This document shows, piece by piece, positions 8,917 to 12,904 of a stretch of DNA of 12,904 nt. The position numbers were made by a program, and so were the translations under genes. A model generated the notes under the pieces. The model ran no database searches and had not been told where the DNA came from. It was given only the letters and a program-made list of their open reading frames with translations. Source of the stretch: Ignavibacteria bacterium (GTDB lineage Bacteria > Bacteroidota > Ignavibacteria > Ignavibacteriales > Melioribacteraceae); the NCBI GenBank assembly GCA_011049495.1, contig DSBF01000212.1:1-12904 (forward strand), given 5' to 3'. The first letter of the stretch is position 1, and every line of letters begins with the position of its first letter.

Positions 8917-8957
8917 TTGACATTTTGATTGACCGGTATAATTACCGGGTTATTTTT
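8917..8957 (+). promoter_or_regulatory. Promoter-like boxes with overlapping hairpin before RT-cas1
   Basis: TTGACA (8917-8922) and TATAAT (8937-8942) match sigma-70 consensus boxes, but the spacer is only 14 nt, too short for a good promoter. Overlapping the second box is a perfect stem, CCGGTA (8933-8938) and TACCGG (8943-8948), with loop TAAT, followed by GTTATTTTTC. This could be a weak intrinsic terminator or attenuator after cas6, or an operator over a promoter for the adaptation genes. A ribosome site GGAG (8968-8971) follows, 6 nt before the RT-cas1 ATG. All roles are inferred. Confidence 0.4.
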
Positions 8958-8977
8958 CAAATTAGTTGGAGTAAGTT

Positions 8978-11113
8978 ATGAATCTCTATGACAAAATTGC
9001 TTCATATCCTTCCCTTTTGAAAGGCTTTTACCGGGTGCGCGAAAATGACGGCGTCCCCGGATGGGATCATGTTTCCATTGAAGATTTTGAAGACAACATA
9101 CAAGAAAATATTGCTCTTTTGTACAAACAACTCCGTAATAGAACATACAAACAGAAACCATTTGTTATGTTCGAGGCAAAAAAGCAAAACGGTAAAGCAC
9201 GCTTAATATCTATCCCTTGTGTAATAGACCGTGTTGCTCAACAGTCTGCAATGTCAGTTATTGAACCTCTTGTAGATGCTGAATTAGAAAACGAATCCTA
9301 TGCATACAGGAAAGGTTTTTCGAGAGAAGGCGCGGCACAAAAAATAATTTCATTGTATAATAAAGGTTTCTGCTGGCTGGCTGATGCAGATATACAGGAT
9401 TTCTTTAACAATATTGATCATACAATACTTATCTCCAGGGTTAAACATATTCTAGATGACAAAGATGTTATTGAATTACTGGTTAAGTTTATTACACCTG
9501 ATTATTATTTCAAAAACAAAAAATATAAACAAACCAAGGGGCTTCCTCTAGGATCCGCAATTTCACCGCTGCTTGCTAATCTTTATTTGGATAAATTTGA
9601 TGAGGAGATCAAAAAGAAAAATCTTCAACTGGTTCGTTTTGCAGATGATTTTGTAATTCTTACAAAGACCAAACCCGCTGCAGAAGAAGCAATAAAAATT
9701 TCCGGTAATTTACTTGCCGGTTTAAAGTTAAACCTCAACTTGAAAAAAACAAAAGTAAGTAGTTTCAAAGAAGGTTTTAAATACCTCGGTTATATTTTTC
9801 TAAATTCTTTAATTGTTCCTGCCAGCCCTAAAGATACAACTAATGTGTTTTCGTCGTTCTTAAACGATTCCATAGATGAAAAAACATTACGTAGTATTGC
9901 AGCAAAAAAAGAAAAATTAAAAGAACTTGAAACCGGTCTTAACTCTTCCGATGTCGGTATCGCCTTCCTGGAAGCGCTTACTAAAAAAGGAATTACATTG
10001 CAGCAATTTATTGATAATTCCTCGTCTGTTAAAAAACAAGATAATTCCCAAATTGAAAGAGAACAAAATATTGATTTGACTGACGAACCTGTTTATGACC
10101 AAGAAATTGAAACCAGAAGCACAAAAACAAAAGAAATTCCAACTTCCGTTTCAATTACCGAGTTCAAAAGATCACTTTACATACATGAACAAGGAAGTAT
10201 TTTAAGCAAAGAAAGCGGAAGATTTGTTGTTACAAAAGACGATATCGATCTTTTGGAAATACCAATTATAAAAATATCTCACATAATAATCTTCGGTAAT
10301 TGTCTTATTACGCCGGCTGTTTACCAAACATGTTTAATTAACCGCATACAGATAGCGCTTCTTTCTTCGCACGGCAGGTATTATGGTACAATAGATTCTT
10401 ATGGAAACAGGAATACCGAATTGGAAAAACTTCAATTCCTCAGATCTTTGGATGAAGCCTTCACTCTTAATTTTGCTATAAACCAAGTAAAAGTAAAAAT
10501 TCATAATACAAGGGTGCTGCTTCAACGGCATAATAAAAGAATTAAAAGCCCGGAAATAACTTCTGTTTTAAATAAAACCAAACAAGTTTTACAGGCGATC
10601 GATAATACTGCTTCAATAAATTACTTAAGAGGAATCGAAGGCAGCATAGCATCAACGTACTTTCATAATTTAGGGCTGTTGTTTAATGCAGATACAGGGT
10701 TTTACACAAAAAACTTTGTAAGAATTAAAAGACCTCCTACAGACCCTGTAAACAGCTTGCTAAGCTTTGGTTATACGCTACTTGGTTTTAATTTATTCTC
10801 TTTTCTAGATATGTACGGGTTAAACCCTTACATCGGTTTTTATCATGTAGATAGACAAGGACACCCGTCTTTGGTAAGCGACATAATCGAAGAGTTCCGT
10901 CATGTGATTGATTCTTTGGTTATTTACGTTATCAATAAAAAGATAATAAAGAAAAACGATTTCTATTTTCTTAAAGAACCTTCAAGCCCGTGTTTGTTAA
11001 ACAAAAGAGGAAGGAAAGAATATATAAGGCAATTTGAAATTAAAATGAATCAAGTTACAACCCACTCTCCTTCCGGTACAAAAGTAAGTTACCGGAAGTG
11101 TTTACAGCTTTAG
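8978..11113 (+). CDS. cas1: Reverse transcriptase-Cas1 fusion (adaptation integrase)
   Basis: Spacer integrase fused to a group II intron-type reverse transcriptase, 711 aa. RT (residues ~1-285): ADADIQDFFNNID holds the first catalytic Asp (D138); LPLGSA (189-194) is motif B; FADD (221-224) is motif C, with Phe in place of the usual Tyr; YLGYIF (269-274) is the next conserved block. A charged, low-complexity linker spans ~290-390. Cas1 (~392-690) begins near SLYIHEQGSILS and has the metal-site residues E554 (LRGIEGS), H623 (GFYH) and D635 (SDIIEEFR). Both catalytic centres therefore look intact. The GGAG at 8968-8971 supports the ATG. In Marinomonas mediterranea an RT-Cas1 acquires spacers from RNA; the same ability is plausible here. 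No maturase or endonuclease domain is present, so this is not a group II intron protein. Confidence 0.95.
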   Translation: MNLYDKIASYPSLLKGFYRVRENDGVPGWDHVSIEDFEDNIQENIALLYKQLRNRTYKQKPFVMFEAKKQNGKARLISIPCVIDRVAQQSAMSVIEPLVDAELENESYAYRKGFSREGAAQKIISLYNKGFCWLADADIQDFFNNIDHTILISRVKHILDDKDVIELLVKFITPDYYFKNKKYKQTKGLPLGSAISPLLANLYLDKFDEEIKKKNLQLVRFADDFVILTKTKPAAEEAIKISGNLLAGLKLNLNLKKTKVSSFKEGFKYLGYIFLNSLIVPASPKDTTNVFSSFLNDSIDEKTLRSIAAKKEKLKELETGLNSSDVGIAFLEALTKKGITLQQFIDNSSSVKKQDNSQIEREQNIDLTDEPVYDQEIETRSTKTKEIPTSVSITEFKRSLYIHEQGSILSKESGRFVVTKDDIDLLEIPIIKISHIIIFGNCLITPAVYQTCLINRIQIALLSSHGRYYGTIDSYGNRNTELEKLQFLRSLDEAFTLNFAINQVKVKIHNTRVLLQRHNKRIKSPEITSVLNKTKQVLQAIDNTASINYLRGIEGSIASTYFHNLGLLFNADTGFYTKNFVRIKRPPTDPVNSLLSFGYTLLGFNLFSFLDMYGLNPYIGFYHVDRQGHPSLVSDIIEEFRHVIDSLVIYVINKKIIKKNDFYFLKEPSSPCLLNKRGRKEYIRQFEIKMNQVTTHSPSGTKVSYRKCLQL
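11070..11098. repeat. 9-bp inverted repeat in the 3' end of RT-cas1
   Basis: CTTCCGGTA (11070-11078) and TACCGGAAG (11090-11098) are perfectly complementary around an 11-nt loop, inside the last codons of RT-cas1, beyond the Cas1 domain. There is no T-run after it, so it is not a standard terminator. It may be an mRNA hairpin or protein site ahead of cas2. It shares the core CCGGTA/TACCGG with the hairpin before RT-cas1. Confidence 0.55.
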
Positions 11114-11183
11114 GCAATGCAGTTGGCAAATTATCTAAAAGGAAATTTGTCCGCTTATTATCCAATGAAAATAACATTATAAA

Positions 11184-11465
11184 ATGATCTACATAATAAT
11201 TTTTAAAATAAGCGATAAACGAAATAGCCGGAATATCAACAAACTTCTTCTTGCTTACGGAGAAAAAATAAAAAGCGGCGTGTTTGAATGTCAATTATCT
11301 ACCAAGTATTACAACGAATTATCAGGCAAATTAAAATTTTTTGCGAACACAATAACTAAAAAAGATTTTATTAAAACATACGTTATTTGCGGTAAGTGTT
11401 CGGAAAAAATTGTTTCAATAGGGGCTCTGTCCCAAACAAACGACGCGCTTTATTATATAGTTTAA
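11184..11465 (+). CDS. cas2: Cas2 with the conserved active-site Asp replaced by Lys
   Basis: Small ferredoxin-fold protein that bridges two Cas1 dimers during spacer integration; 93 aa, normal length. The family layout is clear: a hydrophobic first strand (MIYIIIF), then ISDKRNSRNINKLLLAYGEK, then SGVFECQLS, the highly conserved 'VFEC.L' strand, and a C-terminal YVICGKCSEKI segment. At the end of strand 1, where Cas2 proteins have 'YDIS' with a metal-binding aspartate, this one reads F7-K8-I9-S10. Asp to Lys needs at least two base changes, so it is unlikely to be one error. The nuclease site should be lost, which need not affect its structural role. The gene is 70 nt after RT-cas1, without a clear Shine-Dalgarno. 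Confidence 0.9.
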   Translation: MIYIIIFKISDKRNSRNINKLLLAYGEKIKSGVFECQLSTKYYNELSGKLKFFANTITKKDFIKTYVICGKCSEKIVSIGALSQTNDALYYIV

Positions 11466-11480
11466 TACCCGCAAGAAATC

Positions 11481-11509
11481 TTTAGAACACAACATAGTAT
11501 AATTCTAAA
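11481..11509. repeat. Leader inverted repeat 1
   Basis: TTTAGAA (11481-11487) pairs perfectly with TTCTAAA (11503-11509) across a 15-nt loop, starting 16 nt after the cas2 stop. It is AT-rich and not followed by a T-run, so a terminator role is doubtful. Confidence 0.35.
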
Positions 11510-11511
11510 AC

Positions 11512-11619
11512 GGTTGGTTGGTAATTGCTAACAAACGTAACATTAAGTTAATAGCATAAATTATTGATAAACAATAATTTACAGCTTTGCTGCATACTGT
11601 CTAATTATTTTAACCAACC
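11512..11619. repeat. Leader long-range inverted repeat 2
   Basis: GGTTGGTT (11512-11519) pairs with AACCAACC (11612-11619), and just inside, TAATT (11522-11526) can pair with AATTA (11603-11607). The arms enclose ~90 nt that contain the perfect hairpin at 11558-11580. The nesting suggests a folded RNA or cruciform rather than isolated chance matches, but no known RNA family is recognised. Confidence 0.45.
11558..11580. repeat. Leader hairpin 3 (perfect 9-bp stem)
   Basis: AAATTATTG (11558-11566) and CAATAATTT (11572-11580) are perfectly complementary around the loop ATAAA. It lies in the middle of the larger inverted repeat 11512-11619. AT-rich; possible binding site for a DNA-bending or integration host protein. 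Confidence 0.5.
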
Positions 11620-11729
11620 ATTACCGGTATTTTATTAATATAAAAGAACTTACAGAACCGGTTATAAACTATTATTTTTTATTTACAAGAAATTTTTATT
11701 ATTTTTACCTAACTGAAAGAAATACCCCT

Positions 11730-11758
11730 TGTAACTTATTAAGAAACAACAAGTTACA
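11730..11758. repeat. Leader-end inverted repeat next to repeat 1
   Basis: TGTAACTT (11730-11737) and AAGTTACA (11751-11758) are perfectly complementary with a 13-nt loop, ending 9 nt before the first CRISPR repeat. The leader end is where Cas1-Cas2 first attacks, so an inverted repeat here could be a leader-anchoring or host-factor site. TTGTAACTT resembles the TTGTGACTT of the repeat but the rest does not align. Confidence 0.5.
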
Positions 11759-11870
11759 GCTACGGCTCTTTTTGTGACTTGATTGAATGAAAGAATTGAA
11801 ACTCAAGAACAGTGTTTTTCTGTCCTTGGAGTAGGTAAATACTTTTTGTGACTTGATTGAATGAAAGAAT

Positions 11871-11906
11871 CCGTCTACGTACAAAAAACGAACTTCGTCG
11901 GACAGG
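11871..11906 (-). repeat. Palindromic element, type 3, copy a (in repeat 2)
   Basis: 36 nt, from CCGTCTACGTAC through an A-rich loop to GAACTTCGTCGGACAGG. Read on the minus strand it begins CCTGTCCG, the same start as elements 1 and 2, so it is the same family in opposite orientation. It interrupts repeat 2 between GAAAGAAT and TTGAAAC, with one extra T relative to the intact repeat. It is the only insertion in repeat 2. Confidence 0.8.
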
Positions 11907-11965
11907 TTGAAACTCTGGAAGACTGGCTAATTATCCCTTGATGAGAAAAATCTTTTTATGACTTG

Positions 11966-12006
11966 CCTGCCCGCCGTAATTAACGTATTTGGTTAATGTA
12001 GGCGGG
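11966..12006 (+). repeat. Palindromic element, type 1, copy a (in repeat 3)
   Basis: 41 nt: CCTG, outer arm CCCGCC (11970-11975), GTA, inner arm ATTAAC (11979-11984), 7-nt loop, GTTAAT (11992-11997), GTA, GGCGGG (12001-12006). Both arms pair perfectly; the two GTA triplets face each other unpaired. It sits between GACTTG and ATTG of the repeat with no target duplication. Confidence 0.82.
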
Positions 12007-12010
12007 ATTG

Positions 12011-12052
12011 CCTGCCCACTGTAGTCAATGTGTTTTCTTTGACGTAGGAGGG
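12011..12052 (+). repeat. Palindromic element, type 2, copy a (in repeat 3)
   Basis: 42 nt: CCTGCCCACTGTAGTCAA, loop, TTTGACGTAGGAGGG. Inner arms GTCAA/TTGAC pair; GTA faces GTA; outer arms are imperfect. It lies between ATTG and AATG of repeat 3, 4 nt after element 1, again without target duplication. Confidence 0.82.
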
Positions 12053-12063
12053 AATGAAAGAAT

Positions 12064-12099
12064 CCGGCTACGTACAAAAAACGTACTTCGTCGGACAGG
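12064..12099 (-). repeat. Palindromic element, type 3, copy b (in repeat 3)
   Basis: 36 nt, two differences from copy a. Here TCCG/CGGA outer pairs and GTAC/GTAC inner arms are complete, so it folds better than copy a. Same position in the repeat (after GAAAGAAT, before TTGAAAC) and same minus orientation. Confidence 0.82.
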
Positions 12100-12158
12100 T
12101 TGAAACTCTGGAAGACTGGCTAATTATCCCTTGATGAGAAAAATCTTTTTATGACTTG

Positions 12159-12200
12159 CCTGCCTCGGCGTAGTTAACGATGTTTGTTAACGTAGACGGG
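12159..12200 (+). repeat. Palindromic element, type 1, copy b (in repeat 4)
   Basis: 42 nt, same site as copy a (after GACTTG). Inner arms are GTTAAC (12173-12178) and GTTAAC (12186-12191); compared with copy a, the A-T pair has become G-C on both arms, a compensatory change. About nine differences from copy a; the outer arms pair less well. Confidence 0.8.
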
Positions 12201-12243
12201 CCTGTCCGCCGTAGTCAAAATGTTTTCCTTTGACGTAGGAGGG
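12201..12243 (+). repeat. Palindromic element, type 2, copy b (in repeat 4)
   Basis: 43 nt, starts CCTGTCCGCCGTAGTCAA and ends TTTGACGTAGGAGGG, directly abutting element 1b because ATTG is missing. About six differences from copy a. Followed by AATGAAAGAAT of repeat 4. Confidence 0.8.
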
Positions 12244-12254
12244 AATGAAAGAAT

Positions 12255-12290
12255 CCGCCTTCGTACAAAAGACGTACTTCGCCGAACAGG
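12255..12290 (-). repeat. Palindromic element, type 3, copy c (in repeat 4)
   Basis: 36 nt, CCGCCTTCGTAC to GTACTTCGCCGAACAGG, at the same position after GAAAGAAT. The most diverged of the three type-3 copies. It is followed by TTG and then by a different hairpin instead of the normal TTGAAAC. Confidence 0.78.
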
Positions 12291-12293
12291 TTG

Positions 12294-12314
12294 TCCCGCT
12301 ATAAAACAGCGGGA
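12294..12314. repeat. Separate 7-bp hairpin inside the end of repeat 4
   Basis: TCCCGCT (12294-12300) and AGCGGGA (12308-12314), loop ATAAAAC, perfect stem. It lacks the CCTG start and the GTA triplets, so it is another element type. It sits after TTG, and AAAC resumes at 12328-12331, so it probably splits the crRNA-handle part of repeat 4. No T-run follows. Confidence 0.6.
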
Positions 12315-12513
12315 TGCAAAAAAGGCAAAACTCCATAATTTATTTTTATCGTTACTTATGACTTGATTGAATCACCTACTAAGAAAAAAGTAGTTGCGAG
12401 ACAAGACATATAATTCGACCACCGGACAAGTAGGCGACAAAAGATATTGGGAAATATTGAATTATTCTTAGAGCGGAAAAATATATCGGCAAGTAAGTGA
12501 CAAAGGCTTACCG

Positions 12514-12567
12514 CACCCCCGCCCTCATTAAGCCAATAATGTAACCTCTACGAGGCTATTGGGGGTG
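12514..12567. repeat. Palindromic module with CTACG core
   Basis: Outer stem CACCCCC (12514-12520)/GGGGGTG (12561-12567) encloses CCAATAATGTAA and the hairpin CCTC-TAC-GAGG (12545-12555). CCAATA (12533-12538) could alternatively pair with TATTGG (12557-12562). The framing (CCA.TAATG, then a stem around CTACG) recurs in the next module. Confidence 0.5.
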
Positions 12568-12585
12568 TATTAAACTGATTTTATT

Positions 12586-12611
12586 ACCATAATGCAGCTT
12601 CTAACGAAGCT
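12586..12611. repeat. Palindromic module with CTAACG core
   Basis: ACCATAATGC (12586-12595) followed by a perfect 6-bp hairpin AGCTTC (12596-12601), TAAC, GAAGCT (12606-12611). The preceding bases resemble those of the 12533-12555 module although the stem itself is different. Confidence 0.5.
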
Positions 12612-12635
12612 AAATGCTATGCATCAAAAAAAACA

Positions 12636-12648
12636 GTGCCGTAGGTAC
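12636..12648. repeat. Palindromic module, opposite orientation
   Basis: GTGCC (12636-12640), GTA, GGTAC (12644-12648); five pairs with one G-T. On the minus strand it reads GTACC-TAC-GGCAC, the same CTACG-centred pattern as the two modules before it. Confidence 0.4.
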
Positions 12649-12745
12649 GATATTAACATAACCGGAAATTATAAAACACTTATGTAAAACATATCTAAGT
12701 CGTGTGCTAAAGTAAAAGCCAATTTATGAGAGAACCTCGTAATAT

Positions 12746-12813
12746 TTTGCCACCAAAAGGTACTCTGCCTTATAATTCTGTCTTCTGGGGTCAGCGGATT
12801 ATTTGGTGGCAAA
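12746..12813. repeat. 12-bp perfect inverted repeat
   Basis: TTTGCCACCAAA (12746-12757) and TTTGGTGGCAAA (12802-12813), 44 nt apart. Twelve perfect pairs is well above what short AT-rich DNA gives by chance. Possible ends of a very small non-autonomous element (68 nt in all), or a long-loop RNA hairpin. No flanking duplication is evident. Confidence 0.55.
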
Positions 12814-12904
12814 GTGCTTTATTTATAAATTTTCGATCACTTGAGATTGTGAATATAATAGAAGTTCCTTTTATTCCTGAATTCTGACGTATGCGCAAAA
12901 AAAA

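Larger units (their letters stand above)
11466..11767 (+). promoter_or_regulatory. CRISPR leader, AT-rich, between cas2 and the first repeat
   Basis: A 302-nt stretch without a plausible gene, lying between cas2 and the intact first repeat, the usual place of a leader that carries the array promoter and spacer-integration signals. It is AT-rich, with T/A tracts at 11670-11705. It holds four inverted repeats (listed separately) and two ACCGGT palindromes (11623-11628, 11657-11662). Repeat 1 is intact and leader-proximal while later ones are damaged, supporting this orientation. No convincing -35/-10 pair or Bacteroidota-type TAnnTTTG box was found. Confidence 0.75.
11860..12243 (+). repeat. 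Tandem duplication of a repeat-spacer-palindrome unit
   Basis: Unit A is 11860-12052 (193 nt) and unit B is 12053-12243 (191 nt). Each contains the AATGAAAGAAT repeat part, a type-3 palindrome, TTGAAACTC, the same spacer, CTTTTTATGACTTG, then palindromes 1 and 2. The repeat and spacer parts (70 nt) are identical between the units; the palindromes differ at about 17 of ~121 positions, and the ATTG between palindromes 1 and 2 is lost in unit B. Confidence 0.85.
11768..12372 (+). CRISPR. Short type III CRISPR array with palindrome-interrupted repeats
   Basis: Repeat unit of 35 nt, starting CTTTTTGTGACTTG and ending GAATTGAAAC; the last 8 nt (ATTGAAAC) match the classical type III crRNA handle, so transcription is on the + strand, away from cas2. 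Repeat 1 (11768-11802) is intact. Repeat 2 is 11842-11870 plus 11908-11913. Repeat 3 is 11952-11965, 12007-12010, 12053-12063 and 12101-12106. Repeat 4 is 12145-12158, 12244-12254 and probably 12291-12293 plus 12328-12331. A degenerate 5' fragment (12355-12372) ends the array. Removing the inserted palindromes from repeat 3 restores the 35-nt repeat, apart from one extra T and a G-to-A change at its seventh base. Spacers: 11803-11841 (39 nt), 11914-11951 and 12107-12144 (38 nt, identical to each other), 12332-12354 (23 nt remnant). Only two full-length distinct spacers remain. Confidence 0.88.
12373..12904. other. Non-coding region downstream of the array
   Basis: 532 nt with no convincing gene. 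After the degenerate last repeat there is a related pair of 17-nt sequences (12427-12443 and 12490-12506, 14 matches), then three palindromic modules (12514-12567, 12596-12611, 12636-12648) and a 12-bp inverted repeat (12746-12813). A 53-codon frame at 12726-12887 is judged spurious. The next gene, if any, lies beyond the window. Confidence 0.6.

Noticed and set aside
8917..8942. A confident sigma-70 promoter for RT-cas1
   Set aside because: The boxes match consensus but the 14-nt spacing is too short, so it is kept only as a tentative regulatory region.
8976..9187. Two minus-strand frames over the start of RT-cas1
   Set aside because: They are shadows of the RT coding frame, with no ribosome site or family resemblance. 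The same holds for the minus-strand frames over cmr1, cas10, cmr3 and cmr4.
8978..9830. Group II intron reverse transcriptase
   Set aside because: The RT runs in frame into a complete Cas1 domain with intact metal residues and lies between cas6 and cas2; there is no maturase or endonuclease domain.
11725..11760. A degenerate CRISPR repeat upstream of repeat 1
   Set aside because: Only TTGT(A/G)ACTT matches and the distance to repeat 1 is much shorter than one repeat-spacer unit; it is better read as a leader inverted repeat.
12294..12327. Intrinsic terminator closing the array
   Set aside because: The hairpin is followed by an A-rich stretch, not T's, and repeat-like sequence resumes after it.
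12726..12887. 53-codon open frame starting ATG at 12726
   Set aside because: No ribosome site, no recognisable family, and it spans the 12-bp inverted repeat, which dictates part of its sequence. More likely non-coding.

Overview
The window is a nearly complete type III-B (Cmr) CRISPR-Cas locus, all genes on the + strand, running from a CorA-like membrane effector at the left edge to a CRISPR array at the right. The DNA is AT-rich, genes are tightly packed, and several starts lack a clear Shine-Dalgarno sequence. Together with the CorA-Cmr gene set, best known from Bacteroides-type loci, and the palindromic intergenic repeats, this suggests the Bacteroidota/Ignavibacteriota (FCB) group. No marker gene is present, so the taxonomy is inference.

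Layout: 1-1488 is a 5'-truncated CorA-like protein. 1499-7930 holds cmr1, cas10 (cmr2), cmr3, cmr4, cmr5 and cmr6, with gaps of a few bases or overlaps. 8010-8912 is cas6. 8978-11113 is a reverse transcriptase-Cas1 fusion and 11184-11465 is cas2. 11466-11767 is an AT-rich leader with several inverted repeats. 11768-12372 is a short, heavily interrupted CRISPR array. 12373-12904 is non-coding DNA with short palindromic modules.

Expected teamwork: RT-Cas1 and Cas2 acquire spacers, possibly from RNA through the RT. Cas6 cuts the array transcript. Cmr1-6 with Cas10 form the RNA-targeting complex; Cmr4 carries the likely RNase aspartate. Cas10 lacks an HD nuclease domain but keeps GGDD, so its output is probably a nucleotide messenger. 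By analogy with the characterised Bacteroides fragilis CorA system this would be SAM-AMP, acting on the membrane CorA protein. The NrN or SAM-AMP lyase partner known from related loci is not seen and may lie left of the window.

The most unusual part is the array. It has one intact 35-nt repeat. The other repeats are split, at two or three precise internal positions, by 36-43 nt GC-rich imperfect palindromes of one family. A ~190-nt unit carrying an identical spacer is present twice, yet the palindromes differ between the two copies while the repeat and spacer parts are identical. I know of no description of a REP-like element nested repeatedly inside CRISPR repeats, and consider this the best candidate for something undescribed here.
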